Of a DNA stretch of 64,000 nt, positions 17,746-26,760 are shown in pieces. This DNA is from Bacteroidota bacterium (lineage in GTDB: Bacteria > Bacteroidota > Bacteroidia > B-17B0 > Aurantibacillaceae), in assembly GCA_030692515.1 (NCBI GenBank), contig JAUXZS010000061.1, positions 124,001-188,000 of the forward strand, in the 5' to 3' direction. The notes beneath the pieces were generated by a model. It did not search any database and had not been told where the DNA came from. It worked only from the letters and a program-made list of their open reading frames with translations. Within the stretch, counting starts at the first letter, position 1, and each line of letters opens with the position of its first letter. The translations under genes were made by a program, and so were the position numbers.

Positions 17746-17765
17746 TTCTTTATTTATACTAATGG

Positions 17766-17888
17766 TTAAATTGATTTAATAACAGCAAACACAACTATTG
17801 CTATCAGCACGATATAAATTATCGCCTTGAAATATTTTTTAAAACTATTTGGAACAGGCTCATTGCCTGTTTTACAACATTCTTTCAT
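17766..17888 (-). CDS. 40-residue membrane peptide with N-terminal CC pair
   Basis: A short ORF starting at an ATG at 17888 and ending TAA at 17766. The product begins MKECCKTGNEPVPNSFKKYF and continues as one hydrophobic helix (IIYIVLIAIVVFAVI) with a short KSI end. The vicinal cysteines before a single membrane helix could bind soft metals or tether a protein. It lies 20 bases upstream of the metal-binding lipoprotein gene on the same strand. Confidence 0.6.
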   Translation of the reverse strand: MKECCKTGNEPVPNSFKKYFKAIIYIVLIAIVVFAVIKSI

Positions 17889-17993
17889 TTTTGACAAAAA
17901 TTAAATGGGGAAAACTATCCTTTAGGTAAAAAGAATAATGAACAGTTCAGGTAATAGCGTAGCTACCCCTGGCTGTTCAGAGAAAAAGAAAAA

Positions 17994-18467
17994 TCAAATA
18001 ATAAATGACTGGATAAATACCCTTATATCGGGGATCTTCGGAGGTGGTAATTTATATGAAACATACCCCCTTGTATTATATACGGTAGGGTTAAACGCAA
18101 TAAATGCACTAATAAAAATTAAATCAGCCTGAACCGGATTTTTTAAGTCAACAGAAGATGTAGACGGATTTCCCTGGCTTGCAAAGAATGAGGAAGTCTT
18201 ATCGTTGCAACAGTTATTGTCATCCTTTTCACTTTTGCCATCGGGCTGATGATCGGGCTTATCATCATGGTGGTGTGGTGGAACACCTTCATTTGCATGA
18301 TGGTGGTCATGACTATTTTGATGACTATGTGTTGATTTCGATTGGGTTTGAGTTTCCTCAAAAAGATGGGACAAATTACAAGAAGCCTGAGTTATAAAAA
18401 CATTCAGATATGCAGCAAGAAATACTGCTGTAATAATGAAAGATTTTATGTTAAATTGCTTCTTCAA
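17994..18467 (-). CDS. His-rich exported protein of unknown function
   Basis: A 157-residue protein with a hydrophobic N-terminal signal or anchor. The long His/Asp-rich centre (STHSHQNSHDHHHANEG, PPHHHDDKPDHQPD) is followed by DDNNCCND and a hydrophobic segment, and it ends YKLPPPKIPDIRVFIQSFII. The layout (signal, Cys/His centre, PP(K) near the end) recalls the protein at 26404-26718, suggesting a distant relation. It follows a good TTTG-N21-TATATTTG promoter, so it is probably the first gene of the operon running toward 16261. Confidence 0.7.
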   Translation of the reverse strand: MKKQFNIKSFIITAVFLAAYLNVFITQASCNLSHLFEETQTQSKSTHSHQNSHDHHHANEGVPPHHHDDKPDHQPDGKSEKDDNNCCNDKTSSFFASQGNPSTSSVDLKNPVQADLIFISAFIAFNPTVYNTRGYVSYKLPPPKIPDIRVFIQSFII

Positions 18468-18485
18468 TTCTTTAATTTATAATTG

Positions 18486-18518
18486 CAAATATACTGAAAA
18501 TAACGTATATGGTTCAAA
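18486..18518 (-). promoter_or_regulatory. Bacteroidota-type promoter for the His-rich protein operon
   Basis: Reading leftward, TTTG is followed after 21 bases by TATATTTG (plus-strand CAAATATA at 18486-18493). This matches the -33 TTTG and -7 TAnnTTTG elements of Bacteroidota housekeeping promoters. The start codon at 18467 is about 19 bases downstream. Confidence 0.6.
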
Positions 18519-18619
18519 TTTGTTTGAAATAACGAGAAATTCAGAGTATTATTGCTTTAACTTACATATTAAGGTTTGTAACTTATATTTAATTACCTGT
18601 TAATCATCTTGCTAAGATT

Positions 18620-20626
18620 TCAAAATTCCTGTTTTTGTATCCGAATTGCATTTAAAATGGCAAGCAAAGCCACCCCTACATCGGCAAATACTGCCTCCCA
18701 CATAGTAGCCAGTCCTACTGCACCCAAAGCCAATACAATAACTTTTACACCAAAAGCTAATGTTATATTCTGCCAAACAATCCGTTGGGTAGCTTTGCTG
18801 ATTTCAATGGCAGTAATAATTTTGGAGGGTTGATCGGTTTGTATTATTACGTCCGCAGTTTCAATAGCTGCATCACTGCCAAGAGCGCCCATTGCTATAC
18901 CCACATCGCTCAAAGCAAGAACAGGAGCATCGTTTATTCCATCACCAACGAAAGCGATAACCCGATGACTTTCCTTTTTCAGGTCTTCTACTATCTGTAC
19001 TTTCTGTTCAGGTAATAAACTGCCATAAGCATTTACAATGTTCAATTCTTTAGCAATCTTATCTACAACGCTTTGTTTATCTCCTGAAAGCATTACAATT
19101 TTTGAAATCGTTTGGTGCATCTGTGAAACTGCATCCTTCGTATCTTCTTTTAATTCATCAGCTATGGTTATGTACCCGGCATATTCATTGTTTATTGCAG
19201 CAACTACAATGGTATCCGTTATCGAATCAACTTCTTTAGGATAAACAATATTGAATTTTTTAAGCAGTTTGGTATTTCCTGCCAATACTTCTGATCCTTT
19301 AAAAGTCCCTTTTAAACCGTGTCCTGAAATTTCTTCCACATCACTTACCGGAACATCCTTATCTTTTCCCTTCGCATATTCAACGATAGCTTTTGCAATA
19401 GGATGAGTTGATTGGGATTCAATGGCTGCAACTATTGCCACAAATTCATCTTTAGAATGGCTTGCTGCATTTACTTCCTGAACTTTGAAAACGCCTTTGG
19501 TTAGCGTACCTGTTTTGTCCATTACAATGGTATTTATCTTTGTCATCAGGTCAAGATAGTTGGAACCTTTAAACAAAATACCATTTCGTGATGCAGCTCC
19601 TATTCCTCCGAAGTATCCGAGCGGAATGGAAATTACCAATGCACATGGACAGGAGATAACGAGAAAGATGAGCGCACGATACAACCATTCTGAAAACACA
19701 TACTGCTCCATAAAAAAGTAAGGAACAAAGGTTAATAGCAAGGCCAATAACACCACTATCGGGGTATATATTTTTGAAAATTTACGGATGAATAATTCTG
19801 TTTTCGCTTTACGTGAAGTAGCGTTTTGCACCATATCCAAAATTCGTGCAAGTGAACTTTCTGCAAATATTTTTGAAACTTTTATTTCTACAACTTTATC
19901 GAGATTAATCATTCCTGCAAGAACCATTTCACCCTGTTTCATTGTATTTGGTTTGCTTTCACCTGTCAATGCAGCCGTATTAAATGAACTTCCCTGAGAT
20001 TGCATTACACCGTCTAATGCTACTTTTTCTCCAGCTTTTATCTGTATGGTTTCGCCAACCTGAACTGTATCAGGTGCAACCTCAGTTAATGTTCCATTGC
20101 GTAATACGGTGGCTTTGTCCGGACGTATGTCGAGCAATGCTTTTATACTTCGTTTGGCACGTGTAACGGCTGCGGACTGGAATAATTCTCCTATTGCATA
20201 AAACAGCATTACCGCTACACCTTCTGGGTATTCGCCAATAGCAAATGCTCCTATGGTTGCAATACTCATCAGAAAAAATTCAGTAAAGAACTCTCCTTTT
20301 AAAATGGCTTTTACAGCATCTTTCAGTACAGGTAGGCCAACAGGTAAATAGGCAATAATATACAAAGCCATACGAATATATCCGGTATAAAAATCGGACT
20401 TAACAAAATTGTCTAATACTATACCCATCGCCAGTATCACGAAACTGATGGTAGCTGGTAAGTATTGCTTCCATACAGATTCGCTTTCATGGTCAAGCAC
20501 ATGTTCATTAGCGTGGATCTGAATTTCAATATCCGTTTTTGCATTTATTTTTTCTTCCAATGTGCAGCAAGTGATATTGCCTTGTGCATCGTATGTGTGC
20601 TTATGGTTTGGATCTGCGTTTATCAT
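18620..20626 (-). CDS. P1B-type heavy-metal translocating ATPase (Zn/Cd/Pb type)
   Basis: A 668-residue metal pump. Landmarks: SCPCAL transmembrane metal-site motif near residue 326, DKTGT phosphorylation site near 367, HP motif (STHPIAK) near 408 and GDGINDAP near 557. The N-terminus has no full HMA domain. It has a short soft-metal motif instead (HKHTYDAQGNITCCTLEEK). CPC without CPH/SPC points to monovalent Cu/Ag or divalent Zn/Cd pumps; overall resemblance favours the ZntA/CadA side, without certainty. It exports metal from cytosol to periplasm, feeding the RND systems. A structured leader precedes it. Confidence 0.92.
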   Translation of the reverse strand: MINADPNHKHTYDAQGNITCCTLEEKINAKTDIEIQIHANEHVLDHESESVWKQYLPATISFVILAMGIVLDNFVKSDFYTGYIRMALYIIAYLPVGLPVLKDAVKAILKGEFFTEFFLMSIATIGAFAIGEYPEGVAVMLFYAIGELFQSAAVTRAKRSIKALLDIRPDKATVLRNGTLTEVAPDTVQVGETIQIKAGEKVALDGVMQSQGSSFNTAALTGESKPNTMKQGEMVLAGMINLDKVVEIKVSKIFAESSLARILDMVQNATSRKAKTELFIRKFSKIYTPIVVLLALLLTFVPYFFMEQYVFSEWLYRALIFLVISCPCALVISIPLGYFGGIGAASRNGILFKGSNYLDLMTKINTIVMDKTGTLTKGVFKVQEVNAASHSKDEFVAIVAAIESQSTHPIAKAIVEYAKGKDKDVPVSDVEEISGHGLKGTFKGSEVLAGNTKLLKKFNIVYPKEVDSITDTIVVAAINNEYAGYITIADELKEDTKDAVSQMHQTISKIVMLSGDKQSVVDKIAKELNIVNAYGSLLPEQKVQIVEDLKKESHRVIAFVGDGINDAPVLALSDVGIAMGALGSDAAIETADVIIQTDQPSKIITAIEISKATQRIVWQNITLAFGVKVIVLALGAVGLATMWEAVFADVGVALLAILNAIRIQKQEF

Positions 20627-20639
20627 AATGTCATTTTTA

Positions 20640-20714
20640 ATATGGTGGGCGAGAGACCTGGCTATGAAAAAATCCCTTTATTTAAGGAAAAAGAAACCAA
20701 GCCTCCGCCCATAT
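20640..20714 (-). other. 75-nt structured leader upstream of the P-type ATPase
   Basis: The gap between the RND adaptor stop and the ATPase start folds, on the minus strand, into a bulged stem (ATAT, GGGCG, GAG pairing with CTC, CGCCC, ATAT). The stem encloses a small hairpin CCTT/AAGG followed by six T. It ends 14 bases before the ATG, so it could control the ATPase by attenuation. Its architecture parallels the elements at 15620-15687 and 2855-2924. Confidence 0.45.
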
Positions 20715-20719
20715 ATTGT

Positions 20720-21901
20720 TTAATGTGTGTGACCTTCTTCTTCCTCGCTATTTTTCAATTTAGCTAAAACATCAAATGCTCCGTTTATTACAATTGGATT
20801 ATCTGCATTAACACCTTTTGGTAATTGAATTTCTGTGTAACCCAATTCGCTAATGCCTTTGGCAACTTGTACCATTTTAAAATGATGAGTTCCTTTTTCA
20901 TCAGATGGAATACTAATAAAAATATAGCTATTGCCCTCAAAATTCACAATGGCATTATCGGGTAAAGCTGCTACACTTTTTGTTCCCGCTTCTACATAAG
21001 CTTTTAAATACATACCCGGCAACAACTCCTCATCCTCTTTATCTAAATGGCAATGAATACGAACGGTTCTATCTTCTCCTATTTCTCTCCCTATTAAGTA
21101 AACGGTAGCAATCCGTTCATCCGTTTCATTTGCGAGAGTAAAACGTACCTTTTGACCAATTTTTAATTTAGGTACATCTTTTTCAAACACCGTTAATTCT
21201 GCGTGTAAATGCTCTGTATCCACGATTTTAAACATTACATCAGTAGGGTTCACATACATTCCAATATTTACATTAACCTGTGTAACATACCCGCTTATTG
21301 GAGCATAAATGGTTATTGAATTTTGGAAATTGCCACTTTCGATTTGATTGGTATTAATTCCTAATAACGAAAGTTTTGATTTTAACCCGCTCACTTTTGC
21401 CATCATACTTTGGTATTGTGTTTTTGACTGCAAAAGTATTTTTTGAGAACTTACATTTTCTTTTGCTAACTCCTCCTGACGTTTGTATTCAGCTTCCAAA
21501 TACTCTAATTGGCTTTTACTATCCACATAATCCTGTTGCAATTGTATATACTCTGCGTTTTGCATTACAGCGATTATTTCTCCCTTTTTTACTTTCATTC
21601 CCTGTAACAGTTCTGTGCTTTTTAAAAACCCTCCCAATGGAACTGATATGCTAACTAAGTTTTGAGGTGGCACATCTAACATGCCGTTTACTTTAATTGC
21701 ACCGCTGAGTGTTTTCATTTCAATTTTACCCAACTTAATTTCTACCATTTTAAATTGCTCATCTGTTAATTCTATTGTATTGGTTTCTTCTTCGTGATGT
21801 TCTTCTTGTTTGGTTTCCTCTGATTTGTTTCCACAAGATGTTACTGCTATTGAAAAAAATAACAGGGCTATTGTTTTGTATATGATGATTTTCTTTTTCA
21901 T
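20720..21901 (-). CDS. RND efflux periplasmic adaptor (CusB/CzcB-like lipoprotein)
   Basis: A 393-residue adaptor with a lipobox (VTSCG near residue 22). A Glu/His segment (EEHHEEETN) precedes the core. A split lipoyl domain (LGGFLKSTELLQGMKVKKGEIIAVM and YAPISGYVTQVNVNIGMYV regions) flanks a coiled coil, and beta-barrel and membrane-proximal domains follow. The C-terminus ends EEEEGHTH. It lies 19 bases downstream of the CzcA-TolC fusion gene and is surely its partner in a tripartite metal exporter. Confidence 0.9.
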   Translation of the reverse strand: MKKKIIIYKTIALLFFSIAVTSCGNKSEETKQEEHHEEETNTIELTDEQFKMVEIKLGKIEMKTLSGAIKVNGMLDVPPQNLVSISVPLGGFLKSTELLQGMKVKKGEIIAVMQNAEYIQLQQDYVDSKSQLEYLEAEYKRQEELAKENVSSQKILLQSKTQYQSMMAKVSGLKSKLSLLGINTNQIESGNFQNSITIYAPISGYVTQVNVNIGMYVNPTDVMFKIVDTEHLHAELTVFEKDVPKLKIGQKVRFTLANETDERIATVYLIGREIGEDRTVRIHCHLDKEDEELLPGMYLKAYVEAGTKSVAALPDNAIVNFEGNSYIFISIPSDEKGTHHFKMVQVAKGISELGYTEIQLPKGVNADNPIVINGAFDVLAKLKNSEEEEGHTH

Positions 21902-21919
21902 GTTTTCTTTTTTTAATAA

Positions 21920-24900
21920 TTATTTTTTACCTAATAAAAATTCGAGTGTTATTACGCTTTGGTTGTACTGGTTGAGGCTCTGTAAATAATTATTTTTAAT
22001 AGCCAGGGCATTTTTCAAAGCTTGTAAATATTCTACATAACCAATCTCACCACTTTTAAAACCTTTATCCGCTTGCTTTATAATTAAATCCGCATTGGGC
22101 AAAGCATTTTTTTCATAATAACTTATAGTATTCTTATCTTTTAAAAACTCCTGTATTACTTGGTTATACTGTCCTTGAATATTAACCTGATATTGTTCAT
22201 AATTGCTTTGAACAATTTGTTGGTTAATATTAGCAGCCTTCACTTTAGCAGTTTGCGGAACAAACCATAAAGGAATAGCAACACCCACTTGGATCCCTGT
22301 AAAGCGTTTTGACGCATCGAAATACTGGTCGTTACCATTATTGTTCTGGTAGCCCACAAGCGATTGATTGAAATAACCAATCGTAAAATCAGGTAACACT
22401 TTAGCGGCTTCAACTTTCTTTTGTTTGTCGCTGATTTCTATTTGCTGTTTTAAATACGCTAACAATGGATTTTGGTTAAAGGATGTACTATCCGTTGGAA
22501 TTACCAGGTCAAGTTTTGTAATATTATCCCTGCTTATTTGTACCGGATTTTTAGTATTCATTAATACCTGTAATTGCGATTGATATATCTGAATATTAGA
22601 TTGATTTTGCGCTAACAGATTGTGAGCTTCCATCAATTGCGTTTCGGCAGTAGTTTTTTCGAGTAGATTACTTTCACCTGTTTTAAAACGAAGTTCAGAT
22701 GCCTTTGAAAACGAAGTGTATATACTATCCTGGCTCATTAGCAATTTTCGTTCAGCTTGTAGATATTCTAAATAATAATAAGCTGATTTTACCTGATTGA
22801 TTAATTCATTTTGCGTTACTTGTAATTTTAACTCGCTACTTTTAATAACTGCATTACCTAATTTAACCTGACTTGTAAATAATGTAGGAAATGGAATACT
22901 CTGAGTAACTGTAATATTATTATCAGTATTTAAAGAATTAAACTGTCCGTAAGTTAACGAAACGTTTGTTTTTCCAACATCGGTAGCGGTTCGTTTTAGC
23001 ATTTGGCTATAACCTACTTCGTAATTTGCCGCTTTAACACTTGCATTGTTTTTCAGAGCTTCGTCAATGGCTTGCTGGACTGTAATGCCTGAAGTAGTTG
23101 TTTGTGCGTTACTTAATACAGGTAATGATATTAATAGGATAATGATGACAGCAGTTGGAGCAACAATAATTTTAGTTTTTCCAATTCGTTCAAAAAAGAA
23201 ATACAATACAGGAAGCACTAATAATGTTAGCAGGGTTGCGGTAAGCAAACCACCAATTACAACTGTGGCTAAAGGCTTTTGGACTTCTGCACCCGAACCA
23301 TGCGAAAGAGCCATTGGCAAAAAGCCAAGTGATGCCACCAACGCAGTCATGATTACCGGGCGCAAGCGTGTGCTTGTTCCTTTTAAAATGATGTCTTTTA
23401 AATCTGTCATACCTTCTTTTTTTAAACTATTAAACTCTGCAATCAATACTATACCGTTTAATACAGCCACTCCAAACAAAGCAATAAAACCAACACCTGC
23501 CGATATACTAAATGGCATATCTCTTATCCATAGGGCAAATACACCGCCAATAGCAGATAAAGGGATAGCTGTAAAAATCAATACACTTTGTTTGAATGAT
23601 TTAAATGTAAAATATAAGAGCATGAAAATTAATAGTAAAGCCACAGGAACGGCAATGGATAAGCGTTGACGAGCTTCTACTAAATTCTTAAAAGTGCCTC
23701 CGTAGGTTGGATAATAACCCGGACTGAATTTAATTTCTTTGTCAACTTTGGCCTGCATTTCTTTTACTACACTTTCTATATCCCTGCCACGCACGTTAAA
23801 ACCTACTGTAATTCTTCGTTTAGCATCGTCACGTTGTATTTGATTTGGGCTGGTTTTAAACTCCACTTCGGCTAATTGAGAAACAGGTATTTGATTTCCG
23901 TTGGATGCTGTAATGAATAAATTATTGATGTCATCTAAACTCTGTCGGTTTTCTTTTTCCAATCTTACTACTAAATCAAACCGCTTTTCGCCTTCATAAA
24001 CCAATCCGGCACTTTCCCCTGCAAACCCAGTTTTTATTACTTGGTTTACATCCTCAATATTTAAACCGAATTGGGCAATTTTATCTCTATCGAATTTTAT
24101 GACGATTTGTTGTTGCCCTGTAACTTGCTCTACATACAAATCCTGCGCACCTTCAACCGTAGTAGATAGCTTACCTATTTTAGCAGCATATTGTGTAAGC
24201 ATATTTAAATCTTCGCCATACACCTTTATTACTACATCTTGTTTTGCACCTGTCATTAATTCGTTAAATCGCATTTGGATGGGTTGCTGAAAACCAAAGG
24301 TTACACCCGGTATAACTTCCAATGCTTCCGACATTTTTTCGGCCAACTCATCACGGGATGATGCGCTTGTCCATTCAGATTTATCTTTCAGTATTACCAT
24401 TAAATCACAGGCTTCAACAGGCATAGGATCGGTAGGTATTTCTCCTGAACCTATTTTACCAATTACTTCTTTTACTTCAGGGAATTTTTCTTTCAAAATT
24501 TTTGAAGCTCTTAGTGCAGCTTCAATTGTTTGCGAAATGGAACTGCCAGTTAATACCCTTGTTTCTACTGCAAAATCGCCCTCATCTAAAGTTGGGATAA
24601 ACTCACCCCCCATATTCATAAACACAATTAAACTCATTACAAACAGCATAAAAGCTGACATTACGATTACCATTTTTCTTTTTAATGCTACTAATATCAA
24701 AGGGGTGTAAATACGTTGGAAGAACCCCATAATACGGTCGGAGATATTGCGTTTGTATTCTGTTTTTTTGCTTAAAAATAAAGCCGAAACCATTGGCACA
24801 TACGTAAGCGACAAAATAAACGCGCCCAATATGGCAAAGGATACTGTTTGGGCCATTGGCTTAAACATTTTCCCTTCAACACCAACAAGTGCAAGAATTG

Positions 24901-26299
24901 GCAAATACACAATCAAAATAATTATTTCACCAAATGCTGCTGAGTTACGAATTTTTGAAGCTGATTCATACACTTCATTATCCATTTGATTTTGAGTTAA
25001 TTTTTTATTTCCAAACTTTTCAAATAAGCGTTTTCCGGTTAGGTGATGTAATGTCGCTTCTACAATAATTACAGCGCCATCGACAATCAATCCGAAGTCA
25101 ATTGCCCCCAAACTCATTAAATTTCCAGATACACCAAACAAATTCATTAGTGCAATGGCAAACAACATGGCTAATGGAATAACGGATGCTACTACTAAAC
25201 CTGCTCTAAAATTTCCGAGTAATAGTACCAATACAAAAATCACAATCAATGCACCTTCCGCAAGGTTCTTAGTAACCGTTCCAATAGCGTTGTTTACTAA
25301 TTTGCTTCTGTCAAGGAAGGGTTCGATGACAACGCCTTCGGGCAATGTTTTTTCAATTTGCACAATACGTTCTTTTACATTCCCAATTACTTTTGAAGAG
25401 TTGGCTCCTTTCAGCATCATAACAATTGCGCCAACTACTTCACCTTCATCATTGCGTGTCATTGCTCCATAGCGGGTAGCATAGCCATAATTGATCGTTG
25501 CTACATTACGTATTAAAACCGGTATTCCATTCGTATTAGTTTTTACAACAATACGTTCAATATCTTCAATGCTTCCAATTAAGCCTTCGCTGCGAATAAA
25601 ATAGGCGTTCGGTTTTTTATCAATGTATGCGCCACCTGTGTTTTGGTTATTTTTTTGTAATGCCGTAAACACTTCACTGATACTGATATTCATACTGCGA
25701 AGTTTGTCGGGATTTAAGGCAATTTCATATTGTTTTAAATAGCCGCCAAAACTGCTTATATCGGCTACGCCTTCTGTCCCTAATAATTGTCTGCGAACAA
25801 TCCAATCCTGAATGGTACGCAAATCCATTGCCGTATATTTTTTTTCGTATCCTTTTTTGGTATGAATAACGTATTGGTAAATTTCGCCTAATCCTGTTGT
25901 AACAGGTGCTAATTCGGGTGAACCAACTCCTTGTGGAATAATTGTCTTGGCTTCGTTCAAGCGTTCATTTACTTGTTGTCTCGCCCAATACACATCAATA
26001 TTATCCTTAAACACAATGGTTACAACCGAAAGTCCGAAACGTGAAAAAGACCTTACTTCTTCAATACCCGGAATGGTGGCCATTGTTTGTTCAACAGGAA
26101 AGGTTACTAATCGTTCTATTTCCTGCGCTGCCAATGATGGGGAAGCGGTTATTACTTGTACCTGATTGTTAGTGATGTCGGGTACGGCATCAATGGGTAA
26201 TTGCGTTACAGAGTAAACACCCCAAAGTATAAGAGCTAATGTGAACAGCCCTACTACAATTTTATTTTTTATAGAAAAGTGAATGATCTTATCTAACAT
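21920..26299 (-). CDS. CzcA-type RND metal pump fused to a C-terminal TolC-like channel domain
   Basis: About 1459 residues from the ATG at 26299 (MLDKIIHFSIKNK, the usual pump start). An in-frame start 28 codons earlier would add an implausible leader. Residues 1-1050 are a 12-helix HME-RND pump. Helix IV reads DFGLIVDGAVIIVE near residue 405, with the D...D...E pattern of divalent-metal (Zn/Co/Cd/Ni) pumps, not the A...D...E of CusA. After the last helix there is a signal-like PVLSNAQ junction, and residues about 1060-1459 are a full TolC-family domain. Such pump-channel fusions occur in Bacteroidota. Whether the chain is cleaved is unknown. Confidence 0.92.
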   Translation of the reverse strand: MLDKIIHFSIKNKIVVGLFTLALILWGVYSVTQLPIDAVPDITNNQVQVITASPSLAAQEIERLVTFPVEQTMATIPGIEEVRSFSRFGLSVVTIVFKDNIDVYWARQQVNERLNEAKTIIPQGVGSPELAPVTTGLGEIYQYVIHTKKGYEKKYTAMDLRTIQDWIVRRQLLGTEGVADISSFGGYLKQYEIALNPDKLRSMNISISEVFTALQKNNQNTGGAYIDKKPNAYFIRSEGLIGSIEDIERIVVKTNTNGIPVLIRNVATINYGYATRYGAMTRNDEGEVVGAIVMMLKGANSSKVIGNVKERIVQIEKTLPEGVVIEPFLDRSKLVNNAIGTVTKNLAEGALIVIFVLVLLLGNFRAGLVVASVIPLAMLFAIALMNLFGVSGNLMSLGAIDFGLIVDGAVIIVEATLHHLTGKRLFEKFGNKKLTQNQMDNEVYESASKIRNSAAFGEIIILIVYLPILALVGVEGKMFKPMAQTVSFAILGAFILSLTYVPMVSALFLSKKTEYKRNISDRIMGFFQRIYTPLILVALKRKMVIVMSAFMLFVMSLIVFMNMGGEFIPTLDEGDFAVETRVLTGSSISQTIEAALRASKILKEKFPEVKEVIGKIGSGEIPTDPMPVEACDLMVILKDKSEWTSASSRDELAEKMSEALEVIPGVTFGFQQPIQMRFNELMTGAKQDVVIKVYGEDLNMLTQYAAKIGKLSTTVEGAQDLYVEQVTGQQQIVIKFDRDKIAQFGLNIEDVNQVIKTGFAGESAGLVYEGEKRFDLVVRLEKENRQSLDDINNLFITASNGNQIPVSQLAEVEFKTSPNQIQRDDAKRRITVGFNVRGRDIESVVKEMQAKVDKEIKFSPGYYPTYGGTFKNLVEARQRLSIAVPVALLLIFMLLYFTFKSFKQSVLIFTAIPLSAIGGVFALWIRDMPFSISAGVGFIALFGVAVLNGIVLIAEFNSLKKEGMTDLKDIILKGTSTRLRPVIMTALVASLGFLPMALSHGSGAEVQKPLATVVIGGLLTATLLTLLVLPVLYFFFERIGKTKIIVAPTAVIIILLISLPVLSNAQTTTSGITVQQAIDEALKNNASVKAANYEVGYSQMLKRTATDVGKTNVSLTYGQFNSLNTDNNITVTQSIPFPTLFTSQVKLGNAVIKSSELKLQVTQNELINQVKSAYYYLEYLQAERKLLMSQDSIYTSFSKASELRFKTGESNLLEKTTAETQLMEAHNLLAQNQSNIQIYQSQLQVLMNTKNPVQISRDNITKLDLVIPTDSTSFNQNPLLAYLKQQIEISDKQKKVEAAKVLPDFTIGYFNQSLVGYQNNNGNDQYFDASKRFTGIQVGVAIPLWFVPQTAKVKAANINQQIVQSNYEQYQVNIQGQYNQVIQEFLKDKNTISYYEKNALPNADLIIKQADKGFKSGEIGYVEYLQALKNALAIKNNYLQSLNQYNQSVITLEFLLGKK

Positions 26300-26403
26300 G
26301 GTTAATACAATTAATGCTTCACGATAAAAATCGTTCAGCGGTAAATAAATAATGTGAATAATGCGGACAGAGTTTGTCCACATTTTTTTAATACAAGAAA
26401 AGA

Positions 26404-26718
26404 TTAAGCAAGTTTAGGCGGTTGCCAAATTGGAATAACAGCAGCAGAAGTTTTTGATTCAGGGTGAACCGTATAAACTGTATTAATAACTGCAATTTGA
26501 TTTTGTAAAGATTGAAAAGATTTAACTACAAAATGAGTTGCACAACAAGAGCAGACACAAAAGGGTGTACAAGCTTCATCAGAATGTGGTTCTTTATTAT
26601 CAGCTTGTGAACATTGCTCATGTTTTATTTCATTACAATCATCTTTATCCCCGCATGGCACAATCGCAAGTGAGATAAAATAGATAGTAAATAATATGTA
26701 AAATGCTCTTTTCAACAT
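26404..26718 (-). CDS. Cys-rich exported small protein (DUF6660-like)
   Basis: A 104-residue protein with an N-terminal signal or anchor. A cysteine-dense centre (CNEIKHEQC, SDEACTPFCVCSCCATHF) precedes a conserved-looking end, PIWQPPKLA. Small proteins of this type accompany metal RND operons in Bacteroidota and probably bind metal in the periplasm. The start codon lies only 2 bases after a TACATTTG sequence that resembles a -7 promoter element, so transcription may start very close to the ATG or farther upstream. Confidence 0.7.
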   Translation of the reverse strand: MLKRAFYILFTIYFISLAIVPCGDKDDCNEIKHEQCSQADNKEPHSDEACTPFCVCSCCATHFVVKSFQSLQNQIAVINTVYTVHPESKTSAAVIPIWQPPKLA

Positions 26719-26760
26719 TGCAAATGTACAAAATTCCGTTAATATCTCTTTAAAATTATA

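Noticed and set aside
23046-25472. Long plus-strand open frames (up to about 207 codons) opposite the CzcA-TolC gene
   Set aside because: Biased codon structure of the real gene leaves the antisense frame open; the products have no domain-like features.
26721-26728. TACATTTG as promoter for the gene at 26404-26718
   Set aside because: The motif ends only 2 bases before the ATG, so the start codon would lie upstream of the expected transcription start; kept as a remark, not a feature.
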